Origin: Pseudoalteromonas sp. UG3-2
GTDB lineage: Bacteria > Pseudomonadota > Gammaproteobacteria > Enterobacterales > Alteromonadaceae
Assembly: GCF_037120705.1 (NCBI RefSeq)
Contig: NZ_JAWLJU010000002.1
Location: 806,001-870,000 of the forward strand
DNA length: 64,000 nucleotides
Direction: 5' to 3'
Position numbers and translations under genes: made by a program. Positions 9,299 to 18,693 of this stretch are shown here, in pieces; the first letter of the stretch is position 1, and each line of letters opens with the position of its first letter. The notes beneath the pieces are model-generated. The model was not told the origin of the DNA. It worked only from the letters and a program-made list of their open reading frames with translations, and did no database searches.

Positions 9299-10185
9299 GT
9301 CTTATCACGGCGACAAACTTAACCAAATACTATGGCAATATGCGCGCACTAGATGAGGTGAGCTTTACCATTTCAGCAGGCTCGCCCGTTGCACTGGTGG
9401 GCCCCAATGGCGCCGGGAAAACAACCTTGTTCAGTACCTTGTGTGGTTATTTAACAGCGGATTCCGGCACAGTAGAAATTCTTAACCAAGTGCCTGGTGA
9501 TCCTAGCCTATTTGGCCGAATTGCCGCTTTACCACAAGACGCGCAATTGGACCCTCGCTTCACCGTGAGCGATCAATTGGACTTATACGGTCAATTACAA
9601 GGGCTCAAGCGCAAACAGGCACACAGTGAAACCTTGCGAGTACTGGAGTTGGTCAATTTAAGTGGATACGCTTCGGCACGCCCCCATGAGCTTTCACATG
9701 GTATGCGCAAACGTATTTGCATTGCACAAACCTTACTTGGGCAACCGGAACTGGTATTATTAGATGAAGCCACCGCTGGCTTAGACCCGGTTAATGCCAG
9801 AGAGATCCGCAACCTCGTCAGATCGCTGCAGTCCCAAGCAACGTTTATCCTCAGCTCTCATGATTTAGTTGAGCTCGATGATTTATGCGATAAGGTGTTG
9901 CACCTCAATAAAGGAAAACTCACTGCAGTAGACCGAGTCACAGAGACGCAAGTTGCCACCCTGACCTTGAAGTTAAAACAGCCGGCAACACAACACCACA
10001 TTGACGCCATTGCGCCTCTGACAGGTGTAGAGTCTGTCACCCTTAATGCCAGTGGCGCTATTCTGGTGGATTATCACACTAGCAAGCCTGTCGATATTGA
10101 CTTACTGCAGCTATGTAAGGCGCAGCAATGGCACTATAAATCTTTAGTCAATGGCAAAACCCTTGAAGACGAGCTCTTTGGCTAA
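9295..10185 (+). CDS. ABC transporter ATP-binding protein
   Basis: ATPase partner of the preceding permease; 296 residues. It has Walker A (GPNGAGKTT, about residues 38-46), an unusual signature motif LSHGMRKR (LSxG kept, GQ lost), Walker B plus D-loop LVLLDEATAGLDP, and the H-loop LSSHDL. The roughly 80-residue tail after the nucleotide-binding domain is typical of CcmA/NosF-type ATPases that work with ABC-2 permeases. It overlaps the permease by four bases (ATGA). A short dyad at 10194-10214 follows the stop. The direction is probably export; the substrate is unknown. Confidence 0.92.
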   Translation: MSLITATNLTKYYGNMRALDEVSFTISAGSPVALVGPNGAGKTTLFSTLCGYLTADSGTVEILNQVPGDPSLFGRIAALPQDAQLDPRFTVSDQLDLYGQLQGLKRKQAHSETLRVLELVNLSGYASARPHELSHGMRKRICIAQTLLGQPELVLLDEATAGLDPVNAREIRNLVRSLQSQATFILSSHDLVELDDLCDKVLHLNKGKLTAVDRVTETQVATLTLKLKQPATQHHIDAIAPLTGVESVTLNASGAILVDYHTSKPVDIDLLQLCKAQQWHYKSLVNGKTLEDELFG

Positions 10186-10193
10186 TCCAAAAT

Positions 10194-10214
10194 AGTGCGA
10201 GCCTGACTCGCACT
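10194..10214 (+). terminator. weak hairpin after the ABC operon
   Basis: A perfect 8-bp dyad (AGTGCGAG / CTCGCACT) with a 5-base loop directly after the ATPase stop. The following T-run is poor, so termination may be partial or Rho-assisted. Confidence 0.5.
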
Positions 10215-10353
10215 TTGCTATCCCCCTCCAAAAAACACTCAAACGCAGCTCTAGCTCCCTAAAAAATAAACTCTTTACGAAAAAAATTATGAAAATATTG
10301 CGCTTTTGTACTTAACTTAACAACGTCGCGTTTAACCCAAAGGAGCCTATAAG

Positions 10354-13140
10354 ATGGCTAACTTTTTCAAGCAGTTGTTTGTCGGTAGTCAGTTTACCTC
10401 TAGCCCGTCTCGTCAAAGCCAAGACTATTACCAAGCAGTACTTGAACAGGCAATCGATGCCGTGGTGTCCATTGATAGTCATAACAAGGTGACTTTTTTT
10501 AACGCCGCAGCCGAAGCGCTGTGGGGCTATCAACGCCATGAGGTCATTGGCCAAAATGTAAAAATGCTGGTGCCTGAGGCCATTCAAGCAAACCACGATG
10601 ACTACGTCGATAATAACCGCACCACTGGGGTTAATAAAATCGTTGGTAAAGCCAGAGACGTAGAGATATATCGCAAAAACGGCGAAAAGCGCTGGGGCAA
10701 ACTGTCGCTCTCTAAGCTTCAGATAGGAGATGAAATTCATTACACCGCTTTTTTACGTGATATCACTGAAGAACGCTTTAACAACCAATTTATTCAACAA
10801 GTTTTAGAAGATGCCCTTGATGCCGTGGTGTGTATCGATGAGCACAATTGCGTCACCACCTTTAATGCTGCTGCAGAGCAATTATGGGGCTACAGCCGCC
10901 AAGAAGTGATTGGTAAAAACGTTAAAATGCTGGTGCCGCAGGCAATACAAGCCCAGCACGATGACTTTGTTAATAGCAACAGAATCACCAAACAAGATAA
11001 AATTGTCGGCTCCAATCGTGAGGTAGAAGTGTATCGTAAAGATGGCACTAAACTCTGGGGCAGTTTGTCATTATGCCGGGTAGAATGTGACAACCGCATT
11101 CAATACACCGCCTTTGTTCGGGATGTGACCGAGCAAAGAAAGCAACGCGAGTTCTTAAATCAAGTGTTAGAGCAAGCCATCGATGCCGTGGTGTCAATCA
11201 ACCCCGATAATATCGTTACCGACTTTAATGCTGCCGCCGAGATCTTATGGGGCTACTCTCGTGATGAAGTCATAGGTCAAAATGTCAAAATGCTGGTGCC
11301 TTATGATATTCAGGCCAACCACGATAGTTACGTTAATGCCAACCGCACCACAGGTAACAATAAAATTGTCGGTACCAGTCGTGAGGTCCCTATTTATCGT
11401 AAAGATGGAGAGCGGCGTTGGGGCAACTTGGCCTTGTCAAAAGTTGTTATTGATGAGGATATTTATTATACCGCGTTTGTCCGCGATGTGACCGAAGAGG
11501 TTGAACGTCGCGCGACCTTTGAAACCCTTTCTTTGGTGGCCAATGAAACCGCAAATTCAGTGATTATTACGGATGCTCAAGGCCTTATAGAGTATGTCAA
11601 CCCAGGCTTTACCCGCTTAACCGGGTTTGAGCTTGAACAAGTAAGAGGAAAAAAACCTGGAGACTTTTTACAAGGGCCAGATACCTCCGAAGAAACGAAA
11701 AAACGTATTCGTGAAAAGCTCGATGCCGCAGAGCCTTTCTATGATGAAATTTTAAACTACGATCAAAATGGCAATAGTTATTGGATTTCGCTAGCCATTA
11801 ACCCCGTCTTTGGTGAAGATGGTCAGGTTGAGCGCTATGTTTCCATCCAAGCCAACATTACCGAAACCAAAGTTGAAGCGCTGGAGTTTACCTACAAACT
11901 AAATGCCATTAGTCGTGCTATCGCGGTGGCAGAGTTTTCTGTGGATGGAGAATTAGAGCACGCCAACGATAATTACCTCAACATCTTTAATTGTGATGAG
12001 GTTTCTGAGCTACTGGGTAAACAACTCGATACCCTACTTCACCCTGACTTTATTAGCAGTGCTGAGTACAGCAAGTTACAAGCTAAGCTCAAGGCCGGCG
12101 AATTCGTTAGTGGTGATTTTAAACACCAAACCTTAGCTGGAGAAACGCGCTGGCTCTCAGGCTCATTCAATCCCATTTTCAACACCATAGGCGAAATGAC
12201 CAAGATAGTGCTTTACGCCGATGACTCAACGCCGAGAAAAGAAGGCACCGCCAAAATTGCCTCGGCATTACAGCAATTACAGCAAGGTAACTTAACTCAG
12301 CGCATAGACGGCGACTTTGATGATGAACTTAATACCGTCAAAGACACCCTGAACGCATCATTAGAAAAACTGCAATCTACATTAGTGTCGGTGCTTGACT
12401 TAGCTGATGGGGTTAGCACCGGTGCCGGAGAAATCGCCACCGGCAATGCTGATTTAAGCTCACGGGTTGAATCTCAGGCCTCGTCATTAGAGGAAACCGC
12501 CTCAACCATGGAAGAGCTTACTGCTTCGGCAAATAACAACGCCCAGAACGCCATCAACGTCAGTGGTCACGCCCAAGAAACCACCGATGCTGCCAAGCGT
12601 GGTATCGCGGTGGTGAATGAAGCCATAGCGGCAATGGGAGAGATCAGCACCGCCAGCAAGCGTATTGTTGACATCGTCAGCATGATAGATGAAATCGCCT
12701 TTCAAACCAATCTACTGGCATTGAATGCTGCGGTTGAGGCGGCACGTGCGGGTGAGCAAGGCAAAGGCTTTGCTGTAGTGGCTGGCGAGGTTAGAAACCT
12801 AGCGCAGCGGGCCTCAGCTGCGGCGAAAGAGATTGGCACCTTAATTCGTGACTCCAGCAATAAGGTGGAAGAAGGCACCGTATTAGTCAACCGCTCTGGT
12901 GAGTCTCTGGATGAGATCACCAAGTCAGTGCTGGAGGTAATGAACATGATTAAGGAGATTTCAGAAGCCAGTCAAAATCAGCTTCACGGCATTCAGCAAG
13001 CGAACTCAGCTGTGGCTAATATGGATGAGATCACCCAGCGCAACGCCGCTTTGGTTGAGCAGGTCAGCGCCGCCAGCACGGAAATGACCGAAAAAGCCAA
13101 TAAGATGCATAGCGACTTGAGCTTCTTTACCACAAAATAG
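10354..13140 (+). CDS. soluble methyl-accepting chemotaxis protein with five PAS domains
   Basis: Chemoreceptor of 928 residues with no transmembrane segment, so a cytoplasmic energy or gas sensor. Three near-identical PAS domains start at residues 29, 150 and 271, with an exact 121-codon period. Each has the FixL-type heme pattern: a His (81, 202, 323) in HDxY/F and an Arg exactly 20 residues later (101, 222, 343), followed by a RKDG/RKNG turn. A fourth PAS (about 387-508) has LOV-like [13 protein letters not shown], with Pro where LOV domains have the adduct Cys. A fifth PAS covers about 510-630, then a HAMP-like linker ([17 protein letters not shown]). The MCP signalling domain has the hairpin tip [20 protein letters not shown] at about 779-798. 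There is no C-terminal CheR pentapeptide. An AGGAG lies seven bases before the ATG. Heme and oxygen binding are inferred from FixL, not shown. Confidence 0.93.
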   Translation: MANFFKQLFVGSQFTSSPSRQSQDYYQAVLEQAIDAVVSIDSHNKVTFFNAAAEALWGYQRHEVIGQNVKMLVPEAIQANHDDYVDNNRTTGVNKIVGKARDVEIYRKNGEKRWGKLSLSKLQIGDEIHYTAFLRDITEERFNNQFIQQVLEDALDAVVCIDEHNCVTTFNAAAEQLWGYSRQEVIGKNVKMLVPQAIQAQHDDFVNSNRITKQDKIVGSNREVEVYRKDGTKLWGSLSLCRVECDNRIQYTAFVRDVTEQRKQREFLNQVLEQAIDAVVSINPDNIVTDFNAAAEILWGYSRDEVIGQNVKMLVPYDIQANHDSYVNANRTTGNNKIVGTSREVPIYRKDGERRWGNLALSKVVIDEDIYYTAFVRDVTEEVERRATFETLSLVANETANSVIITDAQGLIEYVNPGFTRLTGFELEQVRGKKPGDFLQGPDTSEETKKRIREKLDAAEPFYDEILNYDQNGNSYWISLAINPVFGEDGQVERYVSIQANITETKVEALEFTYKLNAISRAIAVAEFSVDGELEHANDNYLNIFNCDEVSELLGKQLDTLLHPDFISSAEYSKLQAKLKAGEFVSGDFKHQTLAGETRWLSGSFNPIFNTIGEMTKIVLYADDSTPRKEGTAKIASALQQLQQGNLTQRIDGDFDDELNTVKDTLNASLEKLQSTLVSVLDLADGVSTGAGEIATGNADLSSRVESQASSLEETASTMEELTASANNNAQNAINVSGHAQETTDAAKRGIAVVNEAIAAMGEISTASKRIVDIVSMIDEIAFQTNLLALNAAVEAARAGEQGKGFAVVAGEVRNLAQRASAAAKEIGTLIRDSSNKVEEGTVLVNRSGESLDEITKSVLEVMNMIKEISEASQNQLHGIQQANSAVANMDEITQRNAALVEQVSAASTEMTEKANKMHSDLSFFTTK

Positions 13141-13272
13141 CCTGTCGGCGGACAAGCTGATGACTTGTTCGCATACTTTTTTAATAAGAGTTTTGTCTAG
13201 TTTAAGCGCAATATTACGTTGCTTTAAACTCACTTATTGCGTGCTCCTACCACAGTTATTATCGAGGCAATA

Positions 13273-13304
13273 AAAAAGCCCATCATAAACATGATGGGCT
13301 TTTT
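13273..13304. terminator. bidirectional Rho-independent terminator
   Basis: Perfect 14-bp stem (13273-13286 with 13291-13304) and a 4-base AAAC loop with A and T tracts. It separates the convergent chemoreceptor and DUF349 genes. Confidence 0.9.
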
Positions 13305-13330
13305 ACAACTCGAGTGTCACTACTTGTGAT

Positions 13331-16015
13331 CTAGGCGTTCAGTACTGCTAATAGCCTTGATTTGTGAGCCGATAGACAGGCTTCGTCTGCCACGGCTAGG
13401 TAGCTCACTAGGTAGGTTTCTAAATTGGCTTCCTCACCTTGCAGCTTGGCATCGAGCATCGCCACTTGCTGTGCCATTCGTTGTGACTGCTGCTCTGCGG
13501 GGCTCTCTTGATTGGTCAAAATTTCCAAGCGCAATAACAGCTGCTGCGCGTCTAAGTTGGTTTCATTCTTACCTTGCCAAGAGCTAGGTATGGCTTGGGT
13601 ATTCTCAACCGCTTGCACCAACTCGTTAAACTTTGCGCGGCGCTGAGAAGAAAACAAGTCATCGAGCTTGGCAGCGACTTGAGCCAGTAACCGGCTTTTC
13701 TCTTGATTTAAGCCAGAGACCACGGCAAAGCCATTAAGTGCATCACGTACTGCAAGCAATTCATTTTGCGTCACCGCCTCAATAAGCTGGGTATCAAATT
13801 CAGCCAATTGTTGTCGCTGAGTCTGCTCTTGTGCCAGCTCTTGCTGCTTTTGCTCTGCATATTGCGCACTGCGCTTTTCAAACACGGCATCATTATGAGC
13901 ACGAAACGCTTTCCATAAACTATGTTCTTGTTTTGCACCTGCAAAACCAATCTGTTGCCATTGCTTTTGCAACGTCTTTAATTGTTCGCAGGCCGCAGCT
14001 AAGTCATCGCTTGCTAGTAATTGCTCAGCCTCTGCGACCAATTGTGCTTTTTGCTCTGCGTTCGCTTGATGAAAGCCTTTTAGCTTTTCATATACCGCTT
14101 GATGCTGCTCACGATACGCGTTGTTTAATTGTTGATAGCTTTTGGCATCGACATTCCCGGCCGATTTCCAGGCTTTGGCTATACGATTAAACTGGCTTTC
14201 AATCTCACGCCACTCAACCGACTGGTTTGCAACCGTCGCGGCAAGTTGGGTCATTTCGGCAACAATATCTTGGCGTTTTTGCTTTGCTTGTTCACGTTGC
14301 TGCTCTTGCTCGGCAAAGTGCGCGCGACACGGGGCAAATAACTGTTCAATCTTGTCATCAAACTGGGCGGCTTGCACCTTCTCTTGCTCCGTTTCAACAT
14401 GGCCAAGCTCGTTCCAACGCTTACGTAAACGCTTCACTTCTTCTGCGCGCTGCACTGGGTCAACATTCTCTTCACTGAGCTTTTGCTCAACCTCTTGCAG
14501 CAGCTCATCACGTTTCGGCGTGGCGGCATATTTTTGCCAGTCTTTTAATTCTTCAAGCGCTTTGCTAAGGCTTTCGTGTTGCTTTTCTAACTGCTTTTTA
14601 TATTCTGGCGTCAGGCGATCATATTGCTCCATAAAGCCATTAAAGACACCAAATGCCACATTAAAGCGACCTTGATCGATTAACCTTTGTACATCACGCG
14701 CTTTTTTCTTGCCTTGTTTCAGCGCTTTTTCTTGCGCTTCACGCAGCGGCTCCACTGCAGCTAAAAAAGTATGGCTAACAGACTGAAGCTTTGCCTTGGC
14801 CTCTTTGCTTAACACCGCAGGCAACTCAGCCAAAGCGTGTTTGGCGACAATATAGGCTTCTTTTTGCTCTTGCATTTGTTGGTCAAACTGCGACAGATCA
14901 CTCGGTGGTGTCACTGACTCTAGCTTTGCTATGGCTTGATTGAAGTTGTCACTGGCGGTGATCAGCTTTGGCAAGTCATTAAGTTCTGCAAACAATGCCT
15001 GCGATTTACGCTGCAAATTGCTGAGCATCTCTGCTGTCAGATACTGGGGCGTTTGCATGCGCTGTTGTAACGCGTCTAGTCGCTCAGTAAGCGCTTGATG
15101 TGGCGTTATGTCGAGAGACTTGCAAGCAACTTCCAAAGTTTTCTCAATGGCTTCGAATTCAGCGTTTAACTCGGCCGACTCTAATGCTTGATTTTGCTTT
15201 AATTTTTGCGCCGCCTGTTGCGCTGAATATTGCTTTTCTAATTCGGCAATATGGCGGTTCAGCTTTTCTGAGACCTGTTGGAACTTAGTGTCTAGGGCGC
15301 CGACAGCTTCATCGTCTAACCACTTCAGTTCAATCCCCTGCCATTGCTCGAATAAAGCATTGGCTTGCTGCTGGACTTTTTCATAGTCCTGTTTGTCTCG
15401 CAAAGCATTGAGCTTAGCCAACACCACGCGAGTTTCTTCTGCGACCTGCACAGGCATTTCTTTCGCCAGTCGCTGTTGCTCTAAGGTATTATTCAGTGCC
15501 GTTAATGCTTCACCTTGAGCACTTTTTAACAGCGTTTTTTCTAAGCGGTGCTGAGCAACAAGCTCTAACATGGCCAGCTGCAATGACTCCGAGCCCTCTT
15601 TAAAGACTTTCTCAATCAGGGTGCTGTTGGCAAGACGCTTAAGCAGTTTGACTTTATTACTGTGATCGGACTCTTGCAACGCCACTTTTTCAAGGGTTTT
15701 AGTGGCAGCGTAGCGTTCGATGTATTCGTCACGAATGCTGCTTTGTAAACTGTTGTCTTGATTGATAACTGCACTGGAAATTTTCTGTTCTGCCAGCTCT
15801 TTAAGCTCACCGTCTTGTTTGTATGCTTTCCACCATAGCCCTAGGTCATTCACTTTGGTCAGCACCTGCTTGCGGATCTGAGCCGATTCGTCTTCTAGTG
15901 CCAAGCTTTGCAATACGCTGGCGTCTTTTTCTAGATCCAGCTTTTCAATGGCAGCCGCACGCACGTCTACTTTTGGGTGTTTCCATTTCGGAGTAAATAG
16001 GTGTTTAAAGATCAT
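13331..16015 (-). CDS. DUF349-domain coiled-coil protein
   Basis: Large cytosolic protein of 894 residues, very rich in Gln, Glu, Ala and Lys and predicted to be almost entirely helical and coiled coil. Several DUF349 repeats can be made out, for example around VDPVQRAEEVKRLRKRWNEL, VEWREIESQFNRIAKAWKSA and LKTLQKQWQQIGFAG; the conserved Trp in each repeat is visible. The first ~100 residues look HEAT-like (IEKLDLEKDASVLQSLALED). DUF349 proteins are widespread in gammaproteobacteria and have no established biochemical role. The start at 16015 overlaps the end of yeaC by 11 bases, which indicates translational coupling. It is last in a three-gene operon. Confidence 0.85.
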   Translation of the reverse strand: MIFKHLFTPKWKHPKVDVRAAAIEKLDLEKDASVLQSLALEDESAQIRKQVLTKVNDLGLWWKAYKQDGELKELAEQKISSAVINQDNSLQSSIRDEYIERYAATKTLEKVALQESDHSNKVKLLKRLANSTLIEKVFKEGSESLQLAMLELVAQHRLEKTLLKSAQGEALTALNNTLEQQRLAKEMPVQVAEETRVVLAKLNALRDKQDYEKVQQQANALFEQWQGIELKWLDDEAVGALDTKFQQVSEKLNRHIAELEKQYSAQQAAQKLKQNQALESAELNAEFEAIEKTLEVACKSLDITPHQALTERLDALQQRMQTPQYLTAEMLSNLQRKSQALFAELNDLPKLITASDNFNQAIAKLESVTPPSDLSQFDQQMQEQKEAYIVAKHALAELPAVLSKEAKAKLQSVSHTFLAAVEPLREAQEKALKQGKKKARDVQRLIDQGRFNVAFGVFNGFMEQYDRLTPEYKKQLEKQHESLSKALEELKDWQKYAATPKRDELLQEVEQKLSEENVDPVQRAEEVKRLRKRWNELGHVETEQEKVQAAQFDDKIEQLFAPCRAHFAEQEQQREQAKQKRQDIVAEMTQLAATVANQSVEWREIESQFNRIAKAWKSAGNVDAKSYQQLNNAYREQHQAVYEKLKGFHQANAEQKAQLVAEAEQLLASDDLAAACEQLKTLQKQWQQIGFAGAKQEHSLWKAFRAHNDAVFEKRSAQYAEQKQQELAQEQTQRQQLAEFDTQLIEAVTQNELLAVRDALNGFAVVSGLNQEKSRLLAQVAAKLDDLFSSQRRAKFNELVQAVENTQAIPSSWQGKNETNLDAQQLLLRLEILTNQESPAEQQSQRMAQQVAMLDAKLQGEEANLETYLVSYLAVADEACLSAHKSRLLAVLNA

Positions 16016-16286
16016 GTTCGCTGAACCTAGCTATCTCGTTGTCGGCTTTGAATTCTTGTTGTAATTCGCGTTTAGATTTTTGCACCATTTCGCCTTTGTC
16101 GTTAATGGTGAACTGCTCGTTAGACCGTGCCACCTTGGCTTGATAAAGCATAACTAGCTGCACAGTTTGCTCTTTTTGTGCTGCACTCAGTGGCGTGCCA
16201 TCAGGCCATTTGCCGGTTGATGCACCATATTGCAAGCGCTCATAAAGCTCCGGCGTAATATTCTGAACTAGACTATCTACATTCAT
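16005..16286 (-). CDS. yeaC: YeaC-family protein (DUF1315)
   Basis: A 93-residue soluble protein matching the DUF1315/YeaC family: a start on PELYERLQYGASTGKWPDGTPLSAAQKEQTVQLVMLYQAK, then a short tail. In E. coli, yeaC is a small gene of unknown function. It starts two bases after the zinc-ribbon gene stop and overlaps the DUF349 gene by 11 bases, so all three are probably one transcript. No catalytic residues are apparent. Confidence 0.85.
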   Translation of the reverse strand: MNVDSLVQNITPELYERLQYGASTGKWPDGTPLSAAQKEQTVQLVMLYQAKVARSNEQFTINDKGEMVQKSKRELQQEFKADNEIARFSEHDL

Positions 16287-16288
16287 TG

Positions 16289-16615
16289 CTACTTTTTCTT
16301 CTTCAAAATCACAAGAACAACTCGATTAATAAGGTACCAAATTGCCCCCACGCCAATGGCGGTTTTACTGGCAATCATGGCAATTGAGTTGGGTTCGGGT
16401 TGCTGCCAATAAATATATAAGAAGCCACCCAAAAATAAGATCAGCGCGATAAACGAGTAGTTGATAAAGGTTTGTTGCCGCTTTACCCGTTTTCTGGCCG
16501 CGACACGCTGTTGGTCTTCGGCGGAAAAATCTGTCAAATCAATGTGGCAATGAGGACAGGATGTGTGCTTGGAGGAAATAGATTTACTGCAGCTGGGGCA
16601 TTGCGCTATCGCCAT
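16289..16615 (-). CDS. zinc-ribbon membrane protein
   Basis: A 108-residue protein. The N-terminal zinc ribbon has two CxxC knuckles (CPSC at 6-9 and CPHC at 21-24), spaced as in rubredoxin-like ribbons. A basic linker is followed by two hydrophobic segments (SFIALILFLGGFLYIYW and a second around AIGVGAIWYLINRVVLVIL) and a KKKK tail. It is therefore probably a small inner-membrane protein with a cytoplasmic metal-binding head. It is first in the operon with yeaC and the DUF349 gene. Its ATG is only 15 bases beyond the T-tract of the upstream terminator, so its promoter must be close by or it relies on read-through. Function unknown. Confidence 0.78.
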   Translation of the reverse strand: MAIAQCPSCSKSISSKHTSCPHCHIDLTDFSAEDQQRVAARKRVKRQQTFINYSFIALILFLGGFLYIYWQQPEPNSIAMIASKTAIGVGAIWYLINRVVLVILKKKK

Positions 16616-16630
16616 AATTTACTACTCCAT

Positions 16631-16662
16631 AAAAAAATAAGGCACCTGTAAGGCGCCTTATT
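16631..16662 (-). terminator. terminator of the AGCS symporter gene
   Basis: Read on the minus strand, an 8-bp stem (AATAAGGC and its complement at 16636-16643 and 16655-16662), extendable to 11 bp with one mismatch, is followed by TTATTTTTTT. It ends just before the start of the zinc-ribbon gene. Confidence 0.7.
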
Positions 16663-16675
16663 CTACTATCTTTGT

Positions 16676-16704
16676 ATTCTCTTGTCCTTAAATGACAAGA
16701 GAAT
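16676..16704. repeat. perfect 11-bp hairpin after the AGCS symporter gene
   Basis: ATTCTCTTGTC (16676-16686) pairs perfectly with GACAAGAGAAT (16694-16704) around a 7-base loop, six bases after the symporter stop. No T-run follows on the minus strand, so it may protect the mRNA 3' end in front of the true terminator. Confidence 0.6.
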
Positions 16705-16709
16705 TTTAA

Positions 16710-18392
16710 TTAATTTTTCGATTCACGGTTGTGCTCTTTATCGAAGTCAACCCAATACTCTTTTACCGACGACTTCATCTCTTTACGCAGCAATAGAATA
16801 CCGAATAAGTTCGGCAGCGTCATCACCACAATGGCCACCGCCGCAAGTTTCCAAACCAGAGTAGTATCGGCGAATGAGGCCCAAAAGAAACCCGCCACAT
16901 AGAATACCCGGTATGGCATCACTGAGCGACTGCCTAGTAGATAAATCATGGCACGGTCACCATAGTATGACCAAGCGATTGCGGTAGAAAAGGCGAACAG
17001 TAACAAGCCGATTGAAACTATGTACTTGCCGTTTTCACCTAAGAAACCGCGAGTGAATGCTTTGGTGGTCAGTTCAGCAGAGTGAACCAGTGAATAACCA
17101 ACTAAGCTAATGCTATCGTCGGTAGGTAACCCATTTTTCACTTCAACCGGTCCGGTGTATTTGTGCTTATCCGTGATACCAAAACGTACCTGCTCACCTA
17201 TCGAGCGAGAATGGATCACAGTGAAATCTTCTGTTACTGCTTTACCTTGCACAACGTTTATCACGCCATTGAACTTCTCTACGCCATGGTCTTTTTGGCC
17301 ATTTAGGTAACCATACAGAGCCTGTCTATCGGCTTCGTTATCCTCTTGGTATTTGCCATCTAAAATCACCATCGAGGAACGCTCAAAGCTGGTTTCGAAC
17401 TTTTCTGTCCATACCCCTGAAGACAGGATCACCAAACCAGTTAAGGTACAAATAATGATGGTATCAATGAAGGGTTCAAGAATAGACACCATGCCTTCTG
17501 ATACTGGCTCATCGGCCTTTGCTGAGGCGTGAGCAATGGGTGCCGAACCTTGACCGGCTTCGTTAGAGAACAAACCTCGGTTAACCCCACGGTTAAATGC
17601 GTAAGCAAAAGAGGCACCTAAGAATCCACCAGCCGCAGCCGAGCCGGTAAAGGCGTTAGTGAATACTGAAACAAAGGCAGGACCAATGTTTTCAATATTA
17701 TAAAAAATAACCGCAAAGGCACCAAGAATGTATACCGCGGCCATAATCGGCACCACTCGAGAAGTGATTGCGGCAATACGCTTAATGCCTCCTAAAATAA
17801 CCAAGGCTAATAAAATAGACAGTACGGCACCGGTTGCCATAGGGGCAAAGCCAAAGGTCGCTTCCATACCTTGAGCAATGTTATTGATTTGCGGCAAGCT
17901 GCCAGTGCCAAAAGAGCTGATCACGGTCGCAATGGCAAATAGGATCGCCAGCCATTTCATGTTGAGGCGACGGTCCATGTAATACATAGGGCCACCCGCC
18001 ATCGTGCCATCGTCTGTTTTAACACGGTATTTGTGCGACAGGGTCACCTCGACGAATTTGGTGGTCATACCAAAAAACGCGGTCATCCACATCCAAAATA
18101 AAGCCGCTGGACCACCAATTGAGATTGCCAAAGCAACGCCACCGATGTTACCGGTACCCACGGTGCCCGACAAAGCCGTGGCGAGTGCTTGAAAGTGCGT
18201 GGTATCACCCGCTAGTTCTTTTTTGTCATACTTACCGGTCACCACTTTACAAGCATGTTTGAAATAGCGAACCTGAGGAAACTTGAGATAGATGGTAAAA
18301 AACAGCCCCACCCCGAGTAAAATGTATGGGAACCAGGGTGAGCCACCCAGCATCCCATCTAACGCATCTAAAATACTACCTAACGTATCCAC
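16710..18392 (-). CDS. sodium:alanine symporter family protein (AGCS)
   Basis: Inner-membrane sodium-coupled symporter for small neutral amino acids (alanine/glycine class), 560 residues. Family motifs visible are [20 protein letters not shown] near residue 93, [11 protein letters not shown], and [20 protein letters not shown]. About ten hydrophobic segments can be followed. It is longer than a typical ~450-480-residue AGCS protein because of a hydrophilic insert of roughly 90 residues (about 338-425) after the helix containing [16 protein letters not shown]. The gene is monocistronic, with two hairpins downstream and an AT-rich repeat element upstream. The exact substrate is not determinable. 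Confidence 0.9.
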   Translation of the reverse strand: MDTLGSILDALDGMLGGSPWFPYILLGVGLFFTIYLKFPQVRYFKHACKVVTGKYDKKELAGDTTHFQALATALSGTVGTGNIGGVALAISIGGPAALFWMWMTAFFGMTTKFVEVTLSHKYRVKTDDGTMAGGPMYYMDRRLNMKWLAILFAIATVISSFGTGSLPQINNIAQGMEATFGFAPMATGAVLSILLALVILGGIKRIAAITSRVVPIMAAVYILGAFAVIFYNIENIGPAFVSVFTNAFTGSAAAGGFLGASFAYAFNRGVNRGLFSNEAGQGSAPIAHASAKADEPVSEGMVSILEPFIDTIIICTLTGLVILSSGVWTEKFETSFERSSMVILDGKYQEDNEADRQALYGYLNGQKDHGVEKFNGVINVVQGKAVTEDFTVIHSRSIGEQVRFGITDKHKYTGPVEVKNGLPTDDSISLVGYSLVHSAELTTKAFTRGFLGENGKYIVSIGLLLFAFSTAIAWSYYGDRAMIYLLGSRSVMPYRVFYVAGFFWASFADTTLVWKLAAVAIVVMTLPNLFGILLLRKEMKSSVKEYWVDFDKEHNRESKN

Positions 18393-18470
18393 GTGTTTGT
18401 CCCCTTTATTGTTGTTATAACACCCTGTTGTGGTGTTCCTGAGCCCTTGTTTTCATTGAACCAATTGGTT

Positions 18471-18634
18471 TATACCAATCCACATTAATACTTGCTCAAT
18501 TTGAGGGAGTAAATTTGGCGCTAACTGCGTTAAAAATTTCTAATTTAGAACAACTAAATTGCAAAATTTTTGCCTGGTTATCAACAAAATTTTCTTGCCT
18601 CAAATGGACCACTTAATTAAGCGAATTGGTATTA
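18471..18634. mobile_element. MITE-like element with ATACCAATYC terminal inverted repeats
   Basis: An AT-rich ~164-bp non-coding segment between the AGCS and M14 genes. It starts TATACCAATCCACATTAAT and ends GCGAATTGGTATTA, whose reverse complement TAATACCAATTCGC matches the start imperfectly. The interior has further short dyads. It has no ORF. Related ends occur at 24844-24900, 56489-56508 and 62194-62214. It is likely a miniature non-autonomous repeat; the mobilising enzyme is not in the window. Confidence 0.6.
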
Positions 18635-18663
18635 GTGGGCTTTTTGTTTTTTTAAAAAATAAA

Positions 18664-18684
18664 CGGGCAAGTTTGACTTGCCCG
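18664..18684 (-). terminator. terminator of the M14 carboxypeptidase gene
   Basis: Perfect 9-bp stem CGGGCAAGT / ACTTGCCCG with a 3-base loop, followed on the minus strand by TTTATTTTTT. It lies ten bases after the stop. Confidence 0.85.
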
Positions 18685-18693
18685 CCTTAGAAT

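Noticed and set aside
13831-14675. Several overlapping plus-strand open frames inside the DUF349 gene
   Set aside because: They are antisense shadows of a Gln/Glu/Ala-rich coiled-coil gene; no start signals or domains.
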